Origin: Candidatus Altimarinota bacterium
Lineage (GTDB): Bacteria > Cyanobacteriota > Cyanobacteriia > Cyanobacteriales > Microcystaceae
DNA length: 64,000 bases
Reading direction: 5' to 3'
NCBI GenBank assembly: GCA_012031035.1
Contig: JAAUUT010000005.1
Span: 32,902-96,901 of the forward strand
Both the position numbers and the translations under genes were made by a program. The notes beneath the pieces were generated by a model that was not told where the DNA came from, searched no databases, and was given only the letters and a program-made list of their open reading frames with translations. This document shows positions 45,979 through 55,459 of this stretch, piece after piece. Numbering within the stretch: position 1 is the stretch's first letter; the number at the start of each line of letters is the position of its first letter.

Positions 45979-46953
45979 TCAAAGCTTAATCCAATCTCCT
46001 TGAACTTCTGCAACTTTTCCTCCAGGAAAAGGAGGGGTGCGAGTTCGGTTGGGGGCATTAATTAAACTAGTCATTGCTTCGACTTGCTCGAAAGTTGGCG
46101 CTCTCTTTAAATGCTTTTGCAAAAATTGCCGTATGGCTCGTCTTTGAAGGGAAAGAGGCGCATGACGCAAACAAAGTCGATTTAACGATTCGGCATCGGG
46201 AGTCATTGCTTGTTCTAATAGTTCGCTTGCAGACGCTTCTAAATACGCGACATCTGCTCGTAACAATTCTGCCGTTTGCGCTAATGTGGTTTCGACTTGG
46301 GGATTGAACTGGGTTTGTAAGTAAGGAAGTAAATCGTTGCGGATGCGATTGCGGGCGTATTTAAGGTTTTGGTTGGCAGCATCTTCCCAGATGGGTAGTT
46401 GGAACTGCTGGCAAAATTCTCCCGTTTGGGAGCGAGAGACATCAAGGAGAGGACGAACTAACTGAATTTCTTTCGTCAGAGAACGTTTCCAAGTTAAGGC
46501 ACTCAAACCATCAGCCCCTGCACCGCGAAAGAGATTATACAAAAAAGTTTCAGCGCGATCGCTTTTGGTATGTCCGGTAACAATAACGTCAAATCCTTTC
46601 TCGCCAGCAATTTCGATTAACATTTGATAGCGCCATTCTCTGGCGGCTGCTTCAGTTTCTTTCAATTGCTCGGCAGTTTTTACATAAAACGGAACGTCCC
46701 ATTGATGGGCAAGCTTTTCTACATGGTCGGCAATTCCAACATCTGAAGACCATCTATGATCGCAATGAGCGATCGCGATCTGCCATTTCCATCGCGATCG
46801 CAAATCTAACAGCAGCTTGATTAAACACAAAGAATCTTGCCCGCCAGATACCGCTACTAACAAACGCTGCTTTTTGGTTAAAAGTTTTCGTTGTCGTAAG
46901 GATTGATGTACCTGTGCGTGTAGTAGAGTCCAGGTATCTGAGCCATTAAACAT
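45979..46953 (-). CDS. tilS: tRNA(Ile)-lysidine synthetase TilS
   Basis: The 324-aa protein has the PP-loop LLVAVSGGQDSLCLIKLLLD, then IAHCDHRWSSDVG, VIVTGHTKSDRAETFLYNLF and RGAGADGLSALTW. TilS uses ATP to attach lysine to C34 of tRNA-Ile2, making lysidine so that the tRNA reads AUA. The C-terminal domain is short compared with E. coli TilS, which is usual in cyanobacteria. It converges with the dihydroorotase-like gene with 45 bases between stops. Confidence 0.92.
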   Translation of the reverse strand: MFNGSDTWTLLHAQVHQSLRQRKLLTKKQRLLVAVSGGQDSLCLIKLLLDLRSRWKWQIAIAHCDHRWSSDVGIADHVEKLAHQWDVPFYVKTAEQLKETEAAAREWRYQMLIEIAGEKGFDVIVTGHTKSDRAETFLYNLFRGAGADGLSALTWKRSLTKEIQLVRPLLDVSRSQTGEFCQQFQLPIWEDAANQNLKYARNRIRNDLLPYLQTQFNPQVETTLAQTAELLRADVAYLEASASELLEQAMTPDAESLNRLCLRHAPLSLQRRAIRQFLQKHLKRAPTFEQVEAMTSLINAPNRTRTPPFPGGKVAEVQGDWIKL

Positions 46954-46981
46954 TTAGGTAGCTGTAAAAGTTTGTGGGGAT

Positions 46982-47034
46982 GTAGAGACGTGTTCCCCGT
47001 TAGGGATTCCCGTAGGGTAATTTCGCGTCTGTAC
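46982..47034. repeat. GTAGAGACG..CGTCTGTAC interspersed inverted repeat
   Basis: GTAGAGACG (46982-46990) pairs with CGTCTGTAC (47026-47034) with one mismatch, enclosing GC-richer sequence. Sequences of this style are common dispersed repeats in cyanobacterial genomes. It lies between tilS and the Mth938-like gene. Confidence 0.5.
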
Positions 47035-47065
47035 GGAGTGGGGGAGAGGGTTTTAATGGGTAAAA

Positions 47066-47440
47066 CTAACAAGTTGAATGGAATAGCCCGCCAACTGGCT
47101 CTTTTGTTCGTAAATCGTTGTAAAGCGCAACGGCTAATTCGGTTTGCAAAACATGAAAAGGAATGTTTTTCTCTTCTAACATTTGAAACGTTTCAGGACA
47201 AACTTGAAGAATTTTGAGCATTCCTCTGGAAAGAACGATCGCAGTCGCTCCCTTTTCTATGAGTTCTTCTACATCGGCTGGTTGAATTCCTGGGACGTGT
47301 TGGGTCCCAGTTTCTCGCCAATCCCATTCTCGCGCGCCGCCTGGATAGAGTTTTGCATCCTTAAAGCGTTTTCCTCCTTCTATTTCTAAACATCCCCATT
47401 TAATTGACGCAATACCTGGAGAAGTTTTTGAGGATTCCAT
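47066..47440 (-). CDS. Mth938-like domain protein (DUF498)
   Basis: The 124-aa product has IKWGCLEIEGGKRFKDAKLY, WRETGTQHVPGIQPADVEEL and KGATAIVLSRGMLKILQV, the conserved surface of the MTH938/NDUFAF3 family (PF04430). Function in bacteria is unknown; the human homologue assists respiratory complex I assembly. It is upstream of tilS on the same strand, with repeat DNA between them. Confidence 0.85.
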   Translation of the reverse strand: MESSKTSPGIASIKWGCLEIEGGKRFKDAKLYPGGAREWDWRETGTQHVPGIQPADVEELIEKGATAIVLSRGMLKILQVCPETFQMLEEKNIPFHVLQTELAVALYNDLRTKEPVGGLFHSTC

Positions 47441-47895
47441 AAACTATTTTTATTTATATAAATGAAACTTTGGTTTGACTTTTAATATATTTAAAATTTT
47501 GAATGAATTTAGCAATTTTACGAAACTTTACAGCTTGCAATTATTTCAAACTATTGAAAATAGTTAACGAATTTGCGTCATTTCAGAGATTTTTCTCCTC
47601 TTGATGTAAAATCATAATCTAGGGCGCTTTATGACTAAAATTTTTTTTTGGATGGCTAAAGACCTTATTTAGTCGTTATGCTCGCTCATTATTCCCCCTT
47701 AAAATGAGCCGATCGCAAATTTTCGACGCACAATTTTTGATAAAGCAATGTAAATCAAAATCAATATTTTTTACAAGACATTGACTAGAAAGATTATATT
47801 TGCATACTGGTGAAGCTGAGGCACATTTTAGAAGAGATAAAAGTCTAACGAGTGCGTGACATCAAAACGAATCAGCTTCACATAGAAAAACTAAT
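47441..47895. other. AT-rich divergent spacer, no gene
   Basis: The 455-base spacer is very AT-rich with a 9-T run near 47640. It must hold the promoters of the Mth938-like gene and the secreted protein. I see no gene, RNA or repeat that I can support. Confidence 0.5.
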
Positions 47896-48471
47896 ATGAC
47901 TAAAAATATTACTTCAAAACCAATAATTTCGATAGGCTTATTCATTTTATTTGGATGTACGGGAATAAATTTACTAGCGTCAGAAATTCTTGCTACTCCG
48001 ATTGTTTTTGCGCAAGCAAGCGAAATAAGCTTGCCGATCGCGCGACAAAAGCAAGAGAATTACGAGAATTTTTTGCGTCGTGCCGAAGCAACTGCGGCAA
48101 AAACGATTCAACAACGCTTTCAAGAAAATAGCGCGATCGCAGAACTAAGGTTAGCAATCTTGGGAGAAAATCAAGGAGCGATCGCACCAGTATTATCGAT
48201 TAGAGTGAGTCGCGACAAATGGAGAAGAGAACCTAGTATCAATCGTTGGGCGACTTACTATCCCGATAGTAAATTTTTGCTAGGATTTGAACAGCAGCCC
48301 CAACAACTACAAGCCAAACCCCCTACCCAAGAGCAACCAAAACCCACTCAACCAGAAACACCCCAACAAAAGCCAATTCCTCCCGAAACCCAACCATCTC
48401 CAACAGAAGACCCCCAACAATCGCAACCCGAATCGCCCTATCAACGGTTAGCGCCAGGAGCGAAACCCTAA
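47896..48471 (+). CDS. Secreted protein with Pro/Gln-rich tail, unknown function
   Basis: The 191-aa product has a signal segment (IISIGLFILFGCTGINLLAS) whose Cys could be a lipobox-like site. An alpha-helical region at 50-90 (KQENYENFLRRAEATAAKTI) and a small globular part (LSIRVSRDKWRREPSINRWA) follow. A Pro/Gln-rich disordered tail runs from about 135. It lies 80 bases upstream of the penicillin-binding protein gene on the same strand and may be an envelope protein. I do not recognise a family. Confidence 0.7.
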   Translation: MTKNITSKPIISIGLFILFGCTGINLLASEILATPIVFAQASEISLPIARQKQENYENFLRRAEATAAKTIQQRFQENSAIAELRLAILGENQGAIAPVLSIRVSRDKWRREPSINRWATYYPDSKFLLGFEQQPQQLQAKPPTQEQPKPTQPETPQQKPIPPETQPSPTEDPQQSQPESPYQRLAPGAKP

Positions 48472-48551
48472 AAAGAGACTGGTAATTGGGATATTAGTGA
48501 TGGAGGTAAAAAGTAACGAGCGAATCAAAATTCCTAGCAACATGACATAAG

Positions 48552-50924
48552 ATGAAATCGAAAGGCAAAAAACAGCGAAATTGCTCAATAAAAATCGTTT
48601 TAACGCTATTGTTGGGATTATTATTAGTGCGATCGCTGCCTTATCTAGCCCCGATTCGAGTTAGCGATCTTGCTCAAGAAGCAATAGCCGTTGAATTTAG
48701 CGATCGCAATGGCTTGCCATTAGGGACGATTTTGAGTCGCGATCGCGAGCATACGGCTGTTGTGCCTCTCAAACAAGTTTCGCCTCACTTTATCAATGCC
48801 ATCCTTGCCGCAGAAGACGCAGGTTTTTATCATCACGGAGCATTAGACTTAAAAGCGATCGCCCGTTCCATTCTGCAAGCGATCGAAGCAAAACGAGTCC
48901 TCAGTGGTGCTTCCACCATTACGATGCAACTGGCGCGAATGTTAGAACCCGCCCCGCGCACGTTGAAGGCAAAAATGCAAGAAATCTGGCTTTCTTGGCG
49001 GATTGAAGCAGGTACTAATAAAGATGATATCCTCGCAGCTTATATCAATCGCTTGCCGATGGGAGGCAATATCTATGGTACAGAAGCAGCCTCGCGCGTT
49101 TATTTTGGCATTCCTGCTGCCGATCTAAATCTTGCCCAAGCTAGCTTGCTTGCTGCTATTCCCAACAATCCTACTTATCTCAATCCCTACGATTATTGGG
49201 AACCCCTGAAGAAGCGACAAAAATACGTCCTCGATCGCATGGTTGAAGAGAAGTATATTAATTCTGAAACTCGCGATCGCGCCTACGAGGAATTAATAGC
49301 CCTTCAGACCCGCCGACAGGGAATTATTGCCGCCCCACATTTCTTATTCTGGGTCGCCGAACAACTCCCTAAAGACCATCCCGCCCAAATTCAAACCAGT
49401 CTCGATCGCCCTTTACAACAGTTCGTCGAAGCGCAGGTTAAAGATATCGTTCGCAGTTTAGCACCTCATAACGTCCATCAAGGGGCAGCTATTGTCATCG
49501 ATAATCACACCGGAGAAATCTTAGCTTGTGTCGGTTCGGTAGATTACTTTGCAGATACGCAATTAGGACGCAATGATGGCGTACAAGCTTTGCGCCAACC
49601 AGGATCGACGCTTAAACCTTTTCTTTATCAATTAGCCCTAGAAAAGCGTCTGATTCGTCCCAATACCGTCCTCGCCGACGTTCCCATCCATTATGCCATT
49701 CCTGGGGCAAAACTCTACAGTCCCAGCGACTACACGGAAACCTTTCAAGGCCCAGTGAGGATTCGCATTGCCCTTGCCAATTCTCTGAACGTTCCCGCCG
49801 TGAGAGTCTTAGAAAAAGTTGGCGTAGCAGCTTTTTTAGAGAGATTGCACCAACTTGGTTTTGAACATCTTAAAGAAGATCCAGAATACTATGGATTGGG
49901 ATTAACCTTGGGCAGTGGCGAAGTCAGTCTTTGGGAATTAGCCCGCGCCTATTTTCAGTTAGCAGCGAACAGTTACCAGTTAACAGTTTTTGAAGTCGGC
50001 GCTGCTCCTCCGCTTCGCTACGTGCGCGGCGGAGTTCGGAAGTCGGAAGTCGGAAGTACAGATTTTCCCCAATCCCCAGTCACCAATCACCATTCACCAG
50101 TCCCCCATCCCGAAACATGGTCTTTAATTGCAGATATATTGCGCGATCGCTATGCGCGTGCTAAATCGTTTGGAGTCGATTCCGTCCTCACCTTACCTTT
50201 CCCCGCCGCCGTCAAAACGGGAACCTCATCGAATTATCGAGATACTTGGACGGTTGGATTTACCACCGATTATACAGTGGCGACTTGGGTGGGAAATTTC
50301 GATGGCGAACCGATGCAACAAATTTCTGGCGTGACGGGTGCTGCACTGCTTTGGAATCGAATTATGCTGCACCTACACGAAAAACGCGAACCCACCCCGT
50401 TTCCTCCCGTCCCCCAAATGGTACAACGTCCTATTTGTGCTATTTCCGGTTTAAAACCAACTGCTGCTTGTCCTTCAGTCGTTCGAGAATATTTTTATCC
50501 AGAAGACCTCGCCGAGTACGAACGGCAACCCGATACGTTTTATCAAATGATATCTTCTCAAAGCAGACTCAATTTACCGGAGGAATATGATGAATGGTTG
50601 TCAAGACAGCCGCAAATAAACTTAACATCCGATACGCTCAAAATTTTATCGCCTAGTAATGGAGATTCTTTTCTCGTCGCTCCTAACCAGACTCAACGAT
50701 TAGAGTTTAAGATCGGAGAAGTCAAACAGTTGGTGGAGTGGCGATTGAACGGCGAAAAACTTGCTACTTATTCTGCTAATTCTATCTTCTGGCAAATGCG
50801 TCCTGGAACTTGGACGCTGGAGGTGAAAAGTGGAGAGATAAGCGATAAAGTGACCTTTCATGTGCAAGTTGCATCTCAAAAAAGCAATCGTCGCGGATTT
50901 TCTGTGGCACGTCCACAAAGTTAA
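48552..50924 (+). CDS. pbpC: Penicillin-binding protein 1C with in-frame repeat insertion
   Basis: The 790-aa protein has an N-terminal membrane anchor and a GT51 transglycosylase domain with INAILAAEDAGFYHHGALDL and ASTITMQLARMLEPAPRTLK. The transpeptidase domain carries the catalytic Ser in RQPGSTLKPFLYQLAL and the KTGTSSNYRD motif. A C-terminal BiPBP_C domain ends the protein. Between the two transpeptidase motifs, about 49 residues (SYQLTVFEVGAAPPL through SPVTNHHSPVP) are encoded by dispersed repeat DNA at 49966-50112, without disturbing the frame. It polymerises and cross-links peptidoglycan; activity should survive if the insert is a surface loop. Confidence 0.9.
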   Translation: MKSKGKKQRNCSIKIVLTLLLGLLLVRSLPYLAPIRVSDLAQEAIAVEFSDRNGLPLGTILSRDREHTAVVPLKQVSPHFINAILAAEDAGFYHHGALDLKAIARSILQAIEAKRVLSGASTITMQLARMLEPAPRTLKAKMQEIWLSWRIEAGTNKDDILAAYINRLPMGGNIYGTEAASRVYFGIPAADLNLAQASLLAAIPNNPTYLNPYDYWEPLKKRQKYVLDRMVEEKYINSETRDRAYEELIALQTRRQGIIAAPHFLFWVAEQLPKDHPAQIQTSLDRPLQQFVEAQVKDIVRSLAPHNVHQGAAIVIDNHTGEILACVGSVDYFADTQLGRNDGVQALRQPGSTLKPFLYQLALEKRLIRPNTVLADVPIHYAIPGAKLYSPSDYTETFQGPVRIRIALANSLNVPAVRVLEKVGVAAFLERLHQLGFEHLKEDPEYYGLGLTLGSGEVSLWELARAYFQLAANSYQLTVFEVGAAPPLRYVRGGVRKSEVGSTDFPQSPVTNHHSPVPHPETWSLIADILRDRYARAKSFGVDSVLTLPFPAAVKTGTSSNYRDTWTVGFTTDYTVATWVGNFDGEPMQQISGVTGAALLWNRIMLHLHEKREPTPFPPVPQMVQRPICAISGLKPTAACPSVVREYFYPEDLAEYERQPDTFYQMISSQSRLNLPEEYDEWLSRQPQINLTSDTLKILSPSNGDSFLVAPNQTQRLEFKIGEVKQLVEWRLNGEKLATYSANSIFWQMRPGTWTLEVKSGEISDKVTFHVQVASQKSNRRGFSVARPQS
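49966..50112. repeat. Interspersed repeat block inserted in pbpC
   Basis: The block contains CAGTTACCAGTTAACAGTT, three copies of the heptamer GGAAGTC, and CACCAATCACCATTCACCAG. These words otherwise occur in spacers (19149-19180, 25785-25848, 62477-62529). Its length of about 147 bases is a multiple of three, which keeps pbpC open. Confidence 0.75.
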
Positions 50925-51050
50925 ATAGTCAGACAAAATTAAAATTATCAGTGATGAGAGGAAACAGGCAAAAGGTAAGAGGGAATGGGCATACAATTCA
51001 TGTAAATAATTTTGCTTAAACACTTCAAAAAGAATTTTCAACGCAGATTC

Positions 51051-51674
51051 ATGAACAAAAATGTTGTTGGAATTATACTGGGGTTGTCGATGCTAAGTGG
51101 AGGATTGGCGAGTTGTCAATCTCTCGACACTCAGAGTAATGTTTCTTCTTTTTCCGCGACTGAGGGTGCAGAAACAGCACTTGCCGATCCTAGTTCGGTT
51201 GCTGAATTAGAACAAGTTATTTATCGACAAGTCAATCAATACCGTCAATCTCGCAAACTACCACCGCTAAAACTGAATTCCTACGTTAGCCAGTATGCAA
51301 GAATTCACAGCGAACAAATGGCATCGGGAACGGTTGATTTCAGTCACGATGGTTTCGCGAAACGAGTAAAAGCTATTGGCGAAACAATTTCTTATCAACA
51401 AGCAGCAGAAAATATCGCCGTCAATAAAGGATATCAAGAGCCGACCAAAGTTGCCGTTGATGGATGGATTAAAAGTTCCGGTCATCGCAAAAATATGGAG
51501 GGAAAGTTTGATGTCACTGGAATTGGCATTGCTAAAAATGCCGATGGGGAGTATTACTTCACCCAAATTTTTCTTAAAGAACCTTCTCCCGCAGCATCTA
51601 ATTTACCAGTCAAGCTAGATGAGCAAAACCCTTTAACCAAGAGTGTCGCCTCTTCCTTAATGATACTTTCCTAG
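51051..51674 (+). CDS. CAP/SCP-domain lipoprotein, copy 1
   Basis: Starting at ATG 51051, the 207-aa product has a lipoprotein signal (GIILGLSMLSGGLASC) and a CAP domain: VNQYRQSRKLPPLKLNSYVS, SEQMASGTVDFSHDGF, AAENIAVNKGYQEPTKVAVD and SSGHRKNMEGKFDVTGIGIA. The His/Glu residues of the CAP cavity are present. Bacterial CAP proteins are secreted and of unclear function. A second full CAP domain follows in another frame after 49 bases, so this could be the N-terminal half of a two-domain protein. Confidence 0.8.
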   Translation: MNKNVVGIILGLSMLSGGLASCQSLDTQSNVSSFSATEGAETALADPSSVAELEQVIYRQVNQYRQSRKLPPLKLNSYVSQYARIHSEQMASGTVDFSHDGFAKRVKAIGETISYQQAAENIAVNKGYQEPTKVAVDGWIKSSGHRKNMEGKFDVTGIGIAKNADGEYYFTQIFLKEPSPAASNLPVKLDEQNPLTKSVASSLMILS

Positions 51675-52114
51675 TTACCATCGAAGAAGAAGTCCACCAA
51701 CAAATCAATCGATACCGCTTGTCGCGAAGCTTGCCCCCTTTACGCTTAGATGCTCAAATTAGCCACGAAGCAAGATTGTATAGCCAACAAATGGCAAGCG
51801 GAAAAGCAACTTTTAGTCATAAAGGTATAGAGAAGCGCTTCAAAAAAGTCGAACAAATTATCCCCTATCGCAAAGCAGCAGAAAATCTAGCACTCAATAA
51901 AGGGTATCAAGAGCCGGGAACGATCGCCGTCGAAGGATGGCTTAAAAGTCCGGGACATCGTAAAAATATAGAAGGACAATTTAATTTAACAGGGATTGGA
52001 GTTGCCAAAAATCTTAAAGGCGAATACTATCTCACCCAATTTTTTATTCTTGAAAATAAGACATTTTATGGTAAGACTAAAAGATTTCCAAGTTTGCGAT
52101 CGCGATCTTTCTGA
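51623..52114 (+). pseudogene. CAP/SCP domain, copy 2, without own start (frameshifted partner of copy 1)
   Basis: This frame, open from 51623, encodes VTIEEEVHQQINRYRLSRSL and then SHEARLYSQQMASGKATFSH, AAENLALNKGYQEPGTIAVE and SPGHRKNIEGQFNLTGIGVA, a complete CAP domain closely similar to copy 1. No ATG or signal peptide precedes it in frame; TTG 51719 would cut into the domain. The simplest reading is one protein with two CAP domains, broken by a single frameshift at about 51650-51675. The stop at 52114 overlaps the start of the RNase D gene by 47 bases. Confidence 0.55.
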
Positions 52115-52700
52115 TGAGATTTTATCTCGCTATCTTACATCTGAGGCGATCGCCGTCGATACAGAGACGATGGGATTAATTTTAGGACGCGATCGCTTAT
52201 GTTTGGTACAACTGAGCGATGCTAGTGGATTTGTAGTGGCAATTCGCATTCCGAAAGGACAAACCGAAGCACCTAATCTTAAAAAACTCATGGAAGCAAC
52301 GAATATAACCAAAATCTTCCATTTTGCTCGTTTTGATGTAGCACAACTTAGATATCATTTCGGCATAGAAACGCAACCTATTTATTGCACCAAAATTGCT
52401 AGTAAATTAGCTCGAACTTATACATCAAATCACGGATTAAAAAACTTAGTCCAAGAATTAGAAGGCGTAGAATTAGACAAAAGTTCTCAAAGTTCGGATT
52501 GGGGCAATGCAGAAAACCTATCTCAAGCACAGTTGAGTTATGCAGCCAATGACGTAAGCTATTTACATAGCCTGCGAGACAAACTGACTGCTATTCTAAA
52601 ACGAGAAGATCGCTGGGAATTAGCTCAGCAGTGTTTTTCGTGTATTCCTACCTTCGCATCTTTAGATATCAAACAATATCAAAATCTTTTTGAACATTGA
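52068..52700 (+). CDS. Ribonuclease D-like 3'-5' exonuclease
   Basis: From ATG 52068 the 210-aa protein has the DEDDy residues: AVDTETMGL, FHFARFDVAQL and YAANDVSYLHSL. It also has KNLVQELEGVELDKSSQSSD. There is no HRDC domain, so it is the short RNase D-like form common in cyanobacteria. It trims RNA 3' ends, probably of tRNA or small RNAs, in the cytoplasm. The start overlaps the end of the CAP copy 2 frame, suggesting coupled or shared transcription. Confidence 0.85.
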   Translation: MVRLKDFQVCDRDLSDEILSRYLTSEAIAVDTETMGLILGRDRLCLVQLSDASGFVVAIRIPKGQTEAPNLKKLMEATNITKIFHFARFDVAQLRYHFGIETQPIYCTKIASKLARTYTSNHGLKNLVQELEGVELDKSSQSSDWGNAENLSQAQLSYAANDVSYLHSLRDKLTAILKREDRWELAQQCFSCIPTFASLDIKQYQNLFEH

Positions 52701-52853
52701 TAGGGGTTGTCACCCTTATAGTTTGTAGATTCTTGTATCTCCCATCTCGTCAAACTTGAGACAGAGTTATTTTCTCCTCTAATAATTTGATGCTCCTAAA
52801 AAGAGCGTCAACTTTGTTAGCGGATCGGAACGAGTTATCTTTGTTCGGTTAAC

Positions 52854-53135
52854 CTAAACTGCTGTACGTTGTTTAGATTCAGTAAGTGCTATATTGCAGG
52901 GAGTATCAACTGAATGACATTCACTTAGTTGCTCTAATGCCAAAGAATTTTCTAAATGAACGACTTCTTCTAATTTCTCCCAGGCAGAATTGAACGGTCT
53001 GGCCGCTAAAACGCAAGCTTTCCAACCAGATTGAACCGGAACTCCCAATTGTTGGCACATTCCACCTCTGCGTCCTTCTGGATTGTAGTATCGGCAGTAT
53101 CGACAAGAAGAGGTTAAAAAATTGGCTGTTTTCAT
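52854..53135 (-). CDS. Small Cys-rich protein, possible metal site
   Basis: The 93-aa product begins MKTANFLTSSCRYCRYYNPE and has Cys11, Cys14, Cys27 and Cys41 within CRYCRYYNPEGRRGG..C..WKAC, a likely zinc or Fe-S site. The C-terminal half is acidic and variable. I recall similar small proteins in cyanobacteria but no function. It is followed downstream by the convergent RNase D gene. Confidence 0.6.
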   Translation of the reverse strand: MKTANFLTSSCRYCRYYNPEGRRGGMCQQLGVPVQSGWKACVLAARPFNSAWEKLEEVVHLENSLALEQLSECHSVDTPCNIALTESKQRTAV

Positions 53136-53509
53136 GGGGTGCGTGTCAAAAGGTGGTTTTAAATAAATGGAGCTTTTTTATTTGATGCCCCAACTTTATT
53201 TTCCTACTTGTCACAATTTGGGCTTTATAGGTTAAAGCTTCGATTCTATATAGATTTCTGCGATCCCCAATGGTATCTTCAGCTTTATAGTTTTTTAATT
53301 ATTGATTAATACAACTCAACAATGCCTTCAAACTACCGCTCTATTTACTGTTTTGATAGGATTATACCAATCTCAGTGTTTTTTCGGAGCGAACGATGGG
53401 GATCGCATTAAAAACAGGAAAACAATATAATATTTTTAAATGAAAACTACAGATATTTTTCAGAAATAATATCGTAAAAATTTTATTTTTTATTTTTTTT
53501 AAGACTTAT
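53136..53509. other. AT-rich spacer, no gene
   Basis: A 374-base spacer between the Cys-rich protein and the DciA-like gene (both leftward). It ends in a T-rich stretch (53477-53500) that may serve as termination region for the DciA-like gene. No other feature is supported. Confidence 0.45.
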
Positions 53510-54088
53510 TTAAGATAAATTCATCTCAGAGGAGATTGACTCTTGGGACGACCATTGTTTGCTAATGCAATGGGCACAGACAGTCCAGCGTTCGAGTTCT
53601 CCTGGTGGAGTAGGACACTGACAACAAGGACATACAAGCCAGTTTTGCGATCGCGATTCAATAACCGCCGCCCATCGTTGAAAGGCTTCTTGAGGAGTTT
53701 GGGTTTTGTTGGGTAAATCTGGCAGTGAAGGCACAGACTCGATTGCGCTGGGATGTTTTTCCTGAGTTTCCTGACCAGGGACAACGGGCTTAACGTTGTA
53801 CCATTGAGCAGAAGAAAAGCGAATATCGGCTAAAGGCTTCGATAAAAGTGCATTAAGCTTTTTGAGTAAAGAATAACGTTGCAATGATAAATTTTGCGCC
53901 CACACAGCGTTAGCCGTTGCCACAAACAAGACATTGCGAGACACGTATAAAAGGCGCGTTTGCTTGACGATTTTAGGTTCGACAACGGATTCCCAGCATT
54001 GCAACAAGTGACGATACCGCCGATGGGCTTCCCAACCAGGTTGTTTTTCAAGTGCTTCGAGAATGCGATCGAGAGAATCAAAAGACAT
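53510..54088 (-). CDS. DUF721 (DciA-like) protein with C-terminal zinc finger
   Basis: The 192-aa product has the DUF721/DciA core in residues 1-90 (LEALEKQPGWEAHRRYRHLL, CWESVVEPKIVKQTRLLYVS, VLFVATANAVWAQNLSLQRY). A Pro-rich linker follows, then a zinc-finger-like CPCC..C..VCAHC cluster at 152-173. DciA is the ancestral loader of the replicative helicase DnaB in many bacteria. dnaB itself lies 2.6 kb away in this window. The zinc finger is an addition compared with the standard short DciA. Confidence 0.8.
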   Translation of the reverse strand: MSFDSLDRILEALEKQPGWEAHRRYRHLLQCWESVVEPKIVKQTRLLYVSRNVLFVATANAVWAQNLSLQRYSLLKKLNALLSKPLADIRFSSAQWYNVKPVVPGQETQEKHPSAIESVPSLPDLPNKTQTPQEAFQRWAAVIESRSQNWLVCPCCQCPTPPGELERWTVCAHCISKQWSSQESISSEMNLS

Positions 54089-54313
54089 AAGAGTTGAGTC
54101 AAATGTAGAGGCAAAACAAACGTTAAAACCTAATTGTAAAGAAACGATAAATCACTTACGCAATTTCACGGATCTTTTTCTAGTTTATTGTGCGCGTCTC
54201 CGTAAGATCGCGGAAATATTGCTCAAATCGTTCTCGAACCGTGGAAGTTGTAATAAACTCGATCCCAGATTTAAAAAATTTTATTCAAATGCAAAATAAA
54301 TTTTTTAGGATTT

Positions 54314-55411
54314 ATGAATCAATCTAACGATGCCGACTTTTCAAAACCCGCCTCAAACCCTAACGATCGCTCAATAGAAGGAGAAATTGTCGAAAATAAG
54401 CCTAAATCCTCGCAAAAATCATCCTGCCAACCACCCAATAATGATAAAGTTGTTAGCTTAGTACATCAAACCCGACCGCTCCACAGAGGAATTTTCATTC
54501 CCCTGTCTGACGAAATTCTCGAAGGCGATTATATAGAGGTTGCCCATCGAACAACCGCTTCAACAGCAGAGCGCAATCGGTTAGAAAGCCTAATAACTCC
54601 GTGGACAATGGCCGCTATGTTGATGCTGTTAACCGCGAATATCTTGCTTAGCGTTTCGCAATGGCGTTATTCATCTCAATTAGCAGCCCAAAACAATTCT
54701 GTTGAGAAGGCAACTGCTTCTATCGACCCACAACAAACTCCCTCTACTTCCAGAAATGTCGATCTAAGCGCTGAAAAATCCGATCGCCTGGATGTCGATG
54801 TTTTGAGTCTAGCTCAAGGAAACCCAGCAATAAAACCTACGGCAACAAACACAACGGCAACTATACCCGTTCCAAGTTTAAAACAAGCCCTTTTACCTCC
54901 AGCCCCACAAACGCAACAACCACAGCCTAACATTCAATCCTATCCAATTCCTGCTCCTCAACAGCCTCCGACTGCGATCGCAGCGCCGCCAGCGCCCGTC
55001 CCCAGCCAATTTCCTCCTCCTCCCCCTATGGCGCAAGTTCCTCCCCTTCCCTCTTCTCAATCGGTCACACAAACGGTTCCAGCGCCGTCTAATGCTACCT
55101 CTCCCGTTGAAGATTTTTCCAAGCGTCATGCCGCAGAACAACAGCGGGTAGAAGCTGCCAATCGTCCTATCCCTACCTTGTATCAAAAAACGCGCGCAGA
55201 AGGACTAGCAAGGCAATATCAGCTAGATCCCAATAGCTTGACCGAACAAATACAACAACTTCAAACGCAACCGACTAACGACGTTCGACAAAACCTCCAA
55301 AACCAATTGCCACCAACCCCTAACAACTTATCTCAACCCAGCAACAGAAAACCGTCGATTGAGAGAAAAAGCGATGGTTCGATTGAGATAAGAAGTAACA
55401 ATTTGAGATAG
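54314..55411 (+). CDS. Membrane protein with long Pro/Gln-rich domain, unknown function
   Basis: The 365-aa product has a polar N-terminus (1-92) and one membrane helix (PWTMAAMLMLLTANILLSVS). A Pro/Gln/Ala-rich extracytoplasmic region from about 170-280 contains QFPPPPPMAQVPPLP, and a charged C-terminal part follows. It could be a TonB-like or envelope-spanning linker, but there is no diagnostic motif. It is 49 bases upstream of the PspA gene on the same strand, so both may respond to envelope conditions. Confidence 0.65.
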   Translation: MNQSNDADFSKPASNPNDRSIEGEIVENKPKSSQKSSCQPPNNDKVVSLVHQTRPLHRGIFIPLSDEILEGDYIEVAHRTTASTAERNRLESLITPWTMAAMLMLLTANILLSVSQWRYSSQLAAQNNSVEKATASIDPQQTPSTSRNVDLSAEKSDRLDVDVLSLAQGNPAIKPTATNTTATIPVPSLKQALLPPAPQTQQPQPNIQSYPIPAPQQPPTAIAAPPAPVPSQFPPPPPMAQVPPLPSSQSVTQTVPAPSNATSPVEDFSKRHAAEQQRVEAANRPIPTLYQKTRAEGLARQYQLDPNSLTEQIQQLQTQPTNDVRQNLQNQLPPTPNNLSQPSNRKPSIERKSDGSIEIRSNNLR

Positions 55412-55459
55412 GATGAATTTATCCTTAGCTGAGGTTTACCCTGTCAACGGAGTGCGGTT

